Shown here: positions 32,790 to 38,575 of the stretch, piece by piece | How positions within the stretch are numbered: the first letter of the stretch is position 1 | How the letters are laid out: each line of letters opens with the position of its first letter | NCBI GenBank assembly: GCA_019454835.1 | Contig: JACFNP010000032.1 | Location: 1 to 38,575 of the forward strand | From: Rubellimicrobium sp. | GTDB lineage: Bacteria > Pseudomonadota > Alphaproteobacteria > Rhodobacterales > Rhodobacteraceae | Direction of reading: 5' to 3' | DNA length: 38,575 bases | Notes under the pieces: generated by a model | What the model saw: the letters and a program-made list of their open reading frames with translations, nothing else | Databases searched by the model: none | What the model was told of the DNA's origin: nothing | Translations under genes and position numbers: made by a program

Positions 32790-33683
32790 TCACTGCCGGT
32801 GCGCCTGCGCCTCGAAATGCAGGCGTGCCTCGCCGGGCGTGACCGGCTGGCCGCCATGCGCGGTCATGTAGTCGAGCGCGCGGCGCAGGCGGTCGGCGTA
32901 GCGCGAATCGGCCATGGTGTAGGTGTGGCACAGGAACGAGACGATCTGGTCGCGGCCCTCTTCCTGGGCGCGGCGGGCGATCATGTCCCAGACCGTGGCA
33001 ATGGCCGCCGAATTCGAGAATTCGTTCACCAGATACTGCGTGTTCAGCAGCCGTTCGGGCGTGGCCGAGGGCAGCCCGCTCCAGCCGACGGGGATTTCAA
33101 AAAGCTGTTGCGGATCGCCGGGCTGCGCGATCTCGCCCATGCGCGCAGGCGAGTGCATGAAGGCGGACAGCGGTGCATTGCGCCAGTCGGCCAGCTTCTC
33201 GGGCCAATGGATGCCGGGGGCGCAGGACATCTCGATGCCGATACCGGCATCGTGCAGATGGCGCAGGATTGCAGGGGTCTGGGCCTGATAGCCGTTCTTG
33301 TAGGCGGAAAACGTCAGGCCGATGCGCGCCAGCGTGGCGACGCCATCGGCAATGACCTGCTGCATCCGAGCGGCATCCGCATAATGGGTGCCGTCCGGCA
33401 GGCGGTCATCGGGGGCGCAATACAGGTCCTCTTCGGGATGCAGGGTCAGTTCGCCGCCCCCCTGCACCCAGTCATGCCAGAAGGCGGCGAAAGGTTCGTC
33501 GAAGAAACGATGGCGATACATCGGACTGGTCTGCACGCCGAATGCGCCCTTGCCGTCGGCATGTTCGGCGACGATGGCCTCCATGACGCGGTATTTCGCC
33601 AGCACGGCAGGGTTGTCGGGCGGCGTGGTTTCCGGGTCGGGATCGCCGTCGATGTTGACTATGAACAGAACCTTGGGGGGCAT
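32790..33683 (-). CDS. polysaccharide deacetylase-like barrel protein, function unknown
   Basis: The 297-residue cytoplasmic protein resembles NodB/glycoside-hydrolase-deacetylase beta/alpha barrels in overall pattern. It has an N-terminal strand with acidic cluster (KVLFIVNIDGDPDPETTPPD), GELTLHPEEDLYC, and a late FLCHTYTM strand. The canonical HxxxH zinc motif of NodB enzymes is not evident, so activity is uncertain. The start follows CGGAG. It is the last gene of the minus-strand group with the amidinotransferase, a true NodB-type protein and the DapA-fold protein. Two proteins of similar fold in one operon suggest consecutive or related hydrolytic steps. Confidence 0.75.
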   Translation of the reverse strand: MPPKVLFIVNIDGDPDPETTPPDNPAVLAKYRVMEAIVAEHADGKGAFGVQTSPMYRHRFFDEPFAAFWHDWVQGGGELTLHPEEDLYCAPDDRLPDGTHYADAARMQQVIADGVATLARIGLTFSAYKNGYQAQTPAILRHLHDAGIGIEMSCAPGIHWPEKLADWRNAPLSAFMHSPARMGEIAQPGDPQQLFEIPVGWSGLPSATPERLLNTQYLVNEFSNSAAIATVWDMIARRAQEEGRDQIVSFLCHTYTMADSRYADRLRRALDYMTAHGGQPVTPGEARLHFEAQAHRQ

Positions 33684-33721
33684 GGGATCTCCGTTTCGGG
33701 GGCGATTTCCGAGGCAACCGG

Positions 33722-33739
33722 GCCGCAGCGGGCTGCGGC
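33722..33739 (-). promoter_or_regulatory. hairpin after the DapA-fold gene
   Basis: GCCGCAG (33722-33728) and CTGCGGC (33733-33739) form a perfect seven-base stem with a four-base loop, 3 bases beyond the stop codon of the DapA-fold gene. It may attenuate expression of the last gene or stabilise the upstream message. No T-run follows. Confidence 0.4.
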
Positions 33740-33742
33740 ACC

Positions 33743-34639
33743 TCAGATCAGGGACAGTTCCGCAAGACGGGCGCGCAGGGCGGGGCGGTGGCCGTCCGAA
33801 AGCGGCACGAGCGGCAGCCGCAGCCGGTCTTCAATCAGGCCCGTCATCGCCAGCGCGGCCTTAACGGGGGCGGGATTGGTCTCGCAGTAATTGAAGGCCG
33901 CGAGGTCGAGGATCGCATCGTGCAGGACGCGCGCCCCGGCCAGATTGCCCGCAGCCATGTGGGCAACCAACTGCGCCACCTGCGCGGGAACCTGGTTGGA
34001 TACCAGCGACAGCGCACCGTGGCCGCCATGCGCCATCATCGCCATGGTCAGTTCGTCTTCACCTGAAAACACCATGAACCCCGGCACGTCGGCGCGGATC
34101 AGGCGCATCGCAAAGCCCAGATCGCCCGAGCCGTCGTCGATGCCTGCGATATTGGGATGCGCCGCGAGCGCGATCGCGGTGTCCAGGTCCAGAGCGCAGC
34201 CGGTGCGTCCGGGCACGTTGGACAGGATCACCGGCACCGGGCTGGCATCGGCCACGGCGGTGAAATGGGCGCGCAGACCGGCGGGCACCGGCCGGTTGTA
34301 GGGCGGCACCACCGACAGGATCGCGCTGGCCCCGGCATCGCCCAGCGCGCGCGCCAGTTCGACGGCAGTGCCGGTGTCGCTGGCGCCGCCGGCCGCGATC
34401 AGCACCGTATCCGCAGGCAATCCTGCACGCAGGGCGGCCAGCACGGCCAGCCGGTCGGCAAGCGGCATGGTCGCCTCTTCGCCAGTGCAGCCGAACAGGG
34501 CCAGACCGGCAATTCCCGCCGCCAACTGCCTTTGCGCCAGACGTAACATGCAGGTGTGATCGACCGCACCCGCCGCATCGAACGGTGTGACGAGCGCCGT
34601 GTATGCGCCGGGTGCAAGCGAGTGTGGATTTGCGCTCAT
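33743..34639 (-). CDS. DapA/N-acetylneuraminate lyase-fold protein lacking the catalytic lysine
   Basis: The 298-residue protein aligns with dihydrodipicolinate synthase/NAL-family aldolases. It has LVTPFDAAGAVD, GCTGEEATMPL (usual GTTGE), PPYNRP, SNVPGRTG and the NPAPVK motif. Two key residues differ. The Schiff-base lysine of GIKEATG is Asp168 here (GIDDGSG), and the tyrosine of YNVPxRTG is Ser140. The only lysine in the protein is Lys260 of NPAPVK, a structural position. Class I aldolase chemistry therefore looks impossible, and the protein may bind a ligand, regulate, or catalyse something else. The reading frame is intact. It lies between the NodB-type and barrel genes, with GAGG before the start. 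Confidence 0.9.
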   Translation of the reverse strand: MSANPHSLAPGAYTALVTPFDAAGAVDHTCMLRLAQRQLAAGIAGLALFGCTGEEATMPLADRLAVLAALRAGLPADTVLIAAGGASDTGTAVELARALGDAGASAILSVVPPYNRPVPAGLRAHFTAVADASPVPVILSNVPGRTGCALDLDTAIALAAHPNIAGIDDGSGDLGFAMRLIRADVPGFMVFSGEDELTMAMMAHGGHGALSLVSNQVPAQVAQLVAHMAAGNLAGARVLHDAILDLAAFNYCETNPAPVKAALAMTGLIEDRLRLPLVPLSDGHRPALRARLAELSLI

Positions 34640-34676
34640 GTCGATAACCTCGCAATAATATCGTGTTCAACCGGGT

Positions 34677-34710
34677 ATCGGTGACATGGTGATGGCTGTG
34701 CCTCACCGAT
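34677..34710. promoter_or_regulatory. inverted repeat upstream of the DapA-fold gene
   Basis: ATCGGTGA (34677-34684) and TCACCGAT (34703-34710) are perfect eight-base arms with an 18-base spacer, in the 91 bp gap between the NodB-type stop and the DapA-fold start. It could be an operator or an RNA stem. Confidence 0.35.
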
Positions 34711-34730
34711 TCGCAAATGCGCCATGGGCG

Positions 34731-35606
34731 TCAATCAAGGGGCAGAGGTTCGGCGCGCGGGGTCCAGCGTCCGGCAGCGACCTGCGCGCGCAGATGGGCG
34801 GCGATCTCGCCCAGGGTTGCGAACCAGACGCCGCCCCGGTCCTGCATCTCGACGATCAGCCGCTCGATCGCCATGCAGCGCGACAGGCGACCGCTCAGGA
34901 ACGGATGCCAGACCGGGATCCAGTGACCGCCGTGGGTCCAGGCCGCCTCGAACTCGGCGCGGAACACCTCCATTGCACGCTGAGGCGAGGCGATGGGCGC
35001 ACCCGACCGGAACATCTCGAAATCGCCGTATTGCGTCCAGTCGTCCAGCGCGAGCAGGCTGGGCAGTTCCAGCACGCCGCCGCCGTCCGCATGGGCCAGC
35101 AGGTAGGGCACATCGTCGCCGAACAGCGAGGAATCATAGGCGATGCCCGCTGCCAGCAGGTGATCAAGCGTGCGATGCGAGAACGCATAGCTGGGCGCCC
35201 GATAGCCTTGCGGGCGAGCGCCGGTCGCTGCCACAAGGGCCGCATGACCGCGCCAGAAGGCGTCTTCCTCCTGCGCGTCGCCCAGCGTGTCGGGATCTTC
35301 GTGCAGATGGCCATGGTGACCGATCTCGTGCCCGGCCTTCACGATGGCCTCGACGGTCTGCGGATAGGCGGTGGCGCACCAGCCCGGTATGAAGAAGGTC
35401 TGGCGCAGCCCGTGCCGCGCCAGCAGATCAAGGATGCGCGGCACCCCTGTCGTTGCCTCGAATCGGCCCAGCGACCGGGCGGCGATCATGCCGCACGCGC
35501 GGGCGGGCGCAAAATTCTGCAGCAGGTTGCTTTCGCCATCCATGTCGAAGCTGAAGGCCACCGCGCAACGGGCGCCGTCTGGCCAGGGGACCGGATTCGT
35601 CAGCAT
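34731..35606 (-). CDS. polysaccharide deacetylase family protein (NodB domain, HpPgdA/PuuE-like)
   Basis: The 291-residue protein has clear NodB motifs. AFSFDMDGE gives Asp21/Asp23, GHEIGHHGHLHE gives the HxxxH pair His98/His102, and GYRAPSYAF is the third motif. No signal peptide is present, so it should be cytoplasmic. This fits the HpPgdA/PuuE subgroup, which includes cofactor-independent allantoinases that open a hydantoin ring, rather than secreted chitin deacetylases. It starts behind GAGG, 7 bp after the amidinotransferase stop. With a hydantoinase operon nearby, a C-N ring or amide hydrolase role is a reasonable inference. Confidence 0.92.
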   Translation of the reverse strand: MLTNPVPWPDGARCAVAFSFDMDGESNLLQNFAPARACGMIAARSLGRFEATTGVPRILDLLARHGLRQTFFIPGWCATAYPQTVEAIVKAGHEIGHHGHLHEDPDTLGDAQEEDAFWRGHAALVAATGARPQGYRAPSYAFSHRTLDHLLAAGIAYDSSLFGDDVPYLLAHADGGGVLELPSLLALDDWTQYGDFEMFRSGAPIASPQRAMEVFRAEFEAAWTHGGHWIPVWHPFLSGRLSRCMAIERLIVEMQDRGGVWFATLGEIAAHLRAQVAAGRWTPRAEPLPLD

Positions 35607-35613
35607 GGCAGCC

Positions 35614-36597
35614 TCAGATCAGGTCACGGCGCAGCACCCCGGTCAGGCAGCCGGTCGCGCCCGCAGCCCTGCCCAGTTCCCGTGCGCCGACAACAACGGT
35701 CTCGATTCCCAGCCCTTCGTAGAAGGTTTGCGTATTCGGATTGTCCGCAACCATCATGATTCGGCGCGGCCCGAGCGTGACGATGTTGAAGGCGTGATTG
35801 TGCTTCAGTTCGGATTCATCCGGGGGGAAGGCCACGCGGAGGCCGTTTGCGATCATCGCCTCGACTGCCGCGTGGGGGGTGCGACGCGGCCAGGCGATGA
35901 CCAGATCCCTGTCGACGATACGCAGCATCCCCATGAAGTGCATGGTGCCGTAAGGCATGTCGAAGGCCAGCGTGCGCACCCCGGTTTCCGCCAGCACGGC
36001 GCCGATCTGGTCGATGGCAGCCTGATTGGTGCGCAGTCCGCGCCCGATCATCACCGTGTCGGGGCGCAGCCACATGAGATCGGCGCCCTCGAAGGTCGCG
36101 TTGCCGGTCAGCGTGCGCAGGATCGGCATTCCCAGATCGGCCAGCCGCCGCGCGACCTCGCGTTCCTCGCCCGCGCGCACCGTCGAGGCAGGCCGCGCGA
36201 GGATCGAGCCTTGCGGCGTCATGACCTGCAGGTCGGCGCAGAACATCAGGTTGGGGCTGGGCGTGCGGTCGGGCGTGACGTAATGCACCTCGATCCCGTT
36301 GTCGCGATAGGCCGCGGCGATGGCGTCGTGCTCGGCCCCGGCGCGGCCCGCATCGACCGGAGCCAGCATCTGCACCGCGTTGTGATCCGCCCCCGAAACA
36401 CCGATCTCCTGCCCCGGCCGGTGCATCAGCACCGCGCGCAGCGGCGCCCATTCGCTGTTGATGCCGCAGGCCGTCCAGAGATCACCGATTTCCCCGGCGT
36501 GGCTGCGCACCCGCTGCGACCAGCCGTCACCGCCATAGGCGGCCAGGCCGAATGTATCCTGCGGGCGGTTGTGGTGTGCGGCGTCGGTTCCCGACAT
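35614..36597 (-). CDS. amidinotransferase/arginine deiminase superfamily enzyme
   Basis: The 327-residue protein has the guanidino-group-modifying superfamily motifs. AVLMHRPGQE starts the fold, PNLMFCADL carries an aspartate (Asp122), and FEGADLMWLRPD has Glu170 and Asp173. MHFMG has His220 and GATGCLTG the nucleophile Cys317 near the C-terminus. Members hydrolyse or transfer amidino groups (arginine deiminase, dimethylarginine hydrolase, amidinotransferases). The start at 36597 follows GAGAGGGAACG. It heads the minus-strand operon and is divergent from an amino-acid binding protein, so it may act on an imported guanidino amino acid such as arginine. Which reaction it performs cannot be decided here. 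Confidence 0.9.
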   Translation of the reverse strand: MSGTDAAHHNRPQDTFGLAAYGGDGWSQRVRSHAGEIGDLWTACGINSEWAPLRAVLMHRPGQEIGVSGADHNAVQMLAPVDAGRAGAEHDAIAAAYRDNGIEVHYVTPDRTPSPNLMFCADLQVMTPQGSILARPASTVRAGEEREVARRLADLGMPILRTLTGNATFEGADLMWLRPDTVMIGRGLRTNQAAIDQIGAVLAETGVRTLAFDMPYGTMHFMGMLRIVDRDLVIAWPRRTPHAAVEAMIANGLRVAFPPDESELKHNHAFNIVTLGPRRIMMVADNPNTQTFYEGLGIETVVVGARELGRAAGATGCLTGVLRRDLI

Positions 36598-36878
36598 GGC
36601 GGCGTTCCCTCTCGACTGGATGGCCGGAACGCGAACAGGCGGTGCGTTCCGACGGCATCGGTTATGTGTCCTGTCGCATGTTGCGGCGTAAACTTGCAAG
36701 ACAATTTGCGCGAAGGCTTGCACATACATCATTTTTGCTGAAAAGCGTTGATATGGACAAAAATATGAAATGCGGTTAGCGAAGGTCGCGGCCCCGCGCG
36801 GGCCCGACTGAAAGAGCGACTGCAGCAACCGCCGCGCCGATCATGGCAGGCTGCACTCCTCGGGGAGGGATACTCGAC
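36598..36878. promoter_or_regulatory. divergent control region with three phased TTGC repeats
   Basis: This 281 bp gap separates the amidinotransferase operon from the AapJ gene. Its AT-richer core (about 36690-36775) contains TTGC at 36694, 36706 and 36718, exactly 12 bp apart, and TGCAAG (36695-36700) inverted to CTTGCA (36717-36722). A GC hairpin, GGCCC/GGGCC, lies at 36790-36804. Promoters must lie here, but I could not fix their boxes. Confidence 0.45.
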
Positions 36879-37928
36879 GTGACGAAGCGTTTCGCAAAGA
36901 TTCTGGGCTGCTCGCTGCTGGCTCTGACAACAGCACCAGTGGCGGCTCATGCCGCCACGACGCTGGAACAGGTGCAGGAGCGGGGCGAAGTGAACTGCCA
37001 GGTCGGCCGACCCGAGGCGGGGACCTTCATGCTGTCGCCCGACGGGGTGTGGTATGGTCGTGACGTGGCCGTCTGCCGGGCGGTGGCTGCCGCCGTGTTC
37101 GGCGACCCCGAGAGGGTGGCTTTCCAGGTCGTGGCGGGCGGCGGGCGGTTCACCTCGCTTGCCAATGGCGAATCCGATCTGATGGTGCGCGCGGCGACCA
37201 ATACGCTGACGCGGGAAACCCAGCTTGGCCTCGATTTCACCACGGTGAACTTCTACGACGGGCAAGGCTTCATGGTGCCCGCCGACAGTGGCGTCACCAG
37301 CGCGCTGGAGCTGGACGGCGCGACGGTCTGCATGGATCCGGGCACGACCGGCGTGGCCAATGTGGCCGACTTTACCAGCCGGGCGAACATCACGATCGCG
37401 CCGCTCATGATCGCGGACCGGCTGGTCCGGCTCGAGACCTATCTCAAGGGCGGCTGCGACGCCATCACGACGGACCGCTCCGGCCTGGCTTCGGACCGCG
37501 CCTCGTTCCCCGACCCGAGCGAGCACGTCATCCTGCCCGAAACCATCTCGAAAGAGCCTCTGGGTGCCTTTGTGCGGCAGGGCGATCCGCAGTGGCGCAA
37601 TATCGTCACCTGGGTGGTTCACGCGATGGTGACGGCTGAAGAACTGGGCCTCACCTCGGAAAACATCGAGGAAAAGCGCGAGAACCCCGACTCGACCGAC
37701 CAGGCGCGGTTCATGGGGCTTGAGGGCGATCTGAACATCGGCCTCGGCCTGTCGCCGGAATGGGCGTATAACGTCATCAAATACGTCGGCAATTACGACG
37801 AGGTCTACGAACTCTACATGGGTGACGGCCCTGAAGGCGGTCCGGCGGGTATGGGTATTCCCCGCGCCGGCAGCCTGAACGCCAACTATCGGGATGGCGG
37901 GCTGATCTACGCGCCGCCGTTCAACTGA
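36879..37928 (+). CDS. aapJ: general L-amino acid ABC transporter substrate-binding protein (AapJ/BztA)
   Basis: The 349-residue protein is a periplasmic amino-acid receptor of the AapJ/BztA group. The signal peptide runs MTKRFAKILGCSLLALTTAP to a cleavage after AHA. Then TTLEQVQERGEVNCQV, DGVWYGRDVAVCRAVAAAVF, KGGCDAITTDRSGLASDRAS and ILPETISKEPLGAFVRQGD follow, all characteristic of the group. The GTG at 36879 with GGAGGG upstream gives the best signal peptide; an in-frame ATG at 36843 would add twelve residues before it. Relatives bind glutamate, glutamine, aspartate, asparagine or a broad range of amino acids. It is followed by the permease gene of the same system. Confidence 0.93.
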   Translation: MTKRFAKILGCSLLALTTAPVAAHAATTLEQVQERGEVNCQVGRPEAGTFMLSPDGVWYGRDVAVCRAVAAAVFGDPERVAFQVVAGGGRFTSLANGESDLMVRAATNTLTRETQLGLDFTTVNFYDGQGFMVPADSGVTSALELDGATVCMDPGTTGVANVADFTSRANITIAPLMIADRLVRLETYLKGGCDAITTDRSGLASDRASFPDPSEHVILPETISKEPLGAFVRQGDPQWRNIVTWVVHAMVTAEELGLTSENIEEKRENPDSTDQARFMGLEGDLNIGLGLSPEWAYNVIKYVGNYDEVYELYMGDGPEGGPAGMGIPRAGSLNANYRDGGLIYAPPFN

Positions 37929-38036
37929 GTCCGACCTTCCGCTTCCACGGACCAGACCGCCACGCCGACCGGCAGGTCCGGCCCTCCCCCCGCCAGAGGC
38001 CCCGGCGGGCTGACGGGGCTGATCTACGACAAGCGT

Positions 38037-38573
38037 GTGCGCGCGGTCGTGCTCCAGCTTGCCCTGGCCGCGCTGATAATAGCCGTGGTCTGGTGGCTGG
38101 CGGTCAACGTCTCGCGCAACCTCGACGAAATCGGGATGGTCACGGGGTTCGGCGTTCTGACCTCGGCAGCCGGGTTCGACATCTCGTGGTCGCTGATCCC
38201 GTTCACCCCCTCGGACAGTCTGGCGCGCGTGTTTGCCGTCGGGGTGACGAACACGATGGTGGTCTCGGTGCTGGCGATCATCGGCGCCACCGTCATCGGC
38301 ACCACGGTCGGCATCATGCGCCTGTCGCGCAACTGGCTGGTTGCGGCAGTCGGCACCGCCTATGTCGAGATCATCCGCAACACCCCCGCGTTGCTGCAGA
38401 TCGTGTTCTGGTTCAGCAGCGTCTTCGTGCTGTTGCCGTCGCCCAAGCAAAGCGTCGACCCGATGGGCCTGGGCCTGTTCGCGCTGAACAACCGCGGCCT
38501 CTACATGCCCCGACCCATGGTGGTCGTGTCTCGGAAGTGGTGGAAATTCGAAGGCGGCGTAATCTCCGGGTGA
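38037..38573 (+). CDS. amino-acid ABC transporter permease (AapQ/BztB), truncated
   Basis: The frame encodes AapQ/BztB-like sequence: ALIIAVVWWLAVNVSRNLDE, then FDISWSLIPF, GTTVGIMRLSRNWLVA, TAYVEIIRNTPALLQIVFWF and LFALNNRGLYMPRP. Family members have about 400 residues; this frame stops after 178. The last 20 residues (from MVVV) do not resemble the family and their DNA is less GC-rich. Conserved-looking residues (GLIYDKR) continue in frame upstream of the GTG at 38037 back to the AapJ stop, but no ATG, GTG or TTG is found there; an ACG at 37947 would give DQTATPTGRSG. The gene is therefore odd at both ends: a disrupted gene or an assembly edge. Confidence 0.75.
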   Translation: MRAVVLQLALAALIIAVVWWLAVNVSRNLDEIGMVTGFGVLTSAAGFDISWSLIPFTPSDSLARVFAVGVTNTMVVSVLAIIGATVIGTTVGIMRLSRNWLVAAVGTAYVEIIRNTPALLQIVFWFSSVFVLLPSPKQSVDPMGLGLFALNNRGLYMPRPMVVVSRKWWKFEGGVISG

Positions 38574-38575
38574 AC

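Overview
The window is GC-rich, densely packed with operons, and built from alphaproteobacterial gene families. Clusters of ABC transporters with LacI regulators, an AapJ/BztA amino-acid binding protein and a Klebsiella-type ribitol dehydrogenase point to a member of the Rhodobacterales (Paracoccus/Rhodobacter-like). That taxonomic call is an inference; no rRNA or tRNA gene is present. The first 55 bases hold nothing I can assign.

Region 1 (about 56-5080) is a fluoride-response island. A sigma70-like promoter feeds a fluoride (crcB-motif) riboswitch at 84-143. The riboswitch is followed by two translationally coupled MutS-like ATPases that lack mismatch-recognition domains. Converging on them is a universal-stress-protein gene followed by crcB, the fluoride channel. 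Two copies of a dispersed palindromic repeat, in opposite orientation, flank crcB-usp.

Region 2 (5214-12582, minus strand) is a six-gene operon: LacI-type regulator, sugar-binding protein, two CUT1 permeases, an ADP-ribosylglycohydrolase-family enzyme with a long beta-rich C-terminal extension, and a UgpC/MalK-type ATPase. A promoter with a perfect TTGACA box is covered by two tandem LacI-type operators. The imported substrate is unknown; the enzyme suggests a glycoside, perhaps ribosylated.

Region 3 (12647-14350) holds a Sel1-repeat remnant and three small stress genes (dps, a DUF1328-like membrane peptide, csbD). A structured 340-base gap follows, containing two interleaved perfect inverted repeats.

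Region 4 (14381-21252) is a ribitol utilisation locus: binding protein, ATPase, permease, ribitol 2-dehydrogenase and D-ribulokinase on the minus strand, with a divergent LacI-family regulator. Imported ribitol would be oxidised to D-ribulose and phosphorylated to D-ribulose 5-phosphate. Two LacI-type operators 22 bp apart lie between the divergent genes.

Region 5 (21444-32667, plus strand) is a tightly overlapping operon: XRE-cupin regulator, complete Dpp/Opp-type transporter, GAF-domain protein, both subunits of an HyuA/HyuB (hydantoinase/oxoprolinase) enzyme and an M24 metallopeptidase. It probably imports and hydrolyses a peptide-like or cyclic-amide/ureide compound.

Region 6 (32790-38573) has a minus-strand operon (amidinotransferase-family enzyme, NodB-family hydrolase, a DapA-fold protein lacking the catalytic lysine, and a second barrel protein resembling NodB). 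Divergent from it are an AapJ/BztA amino-acid binding protein and a truncated AapQ/BztB permease at the window edge. Regions 5 and 6 together look like one catabolic district for a nitrogen-rich, C-N-bonded substrate.
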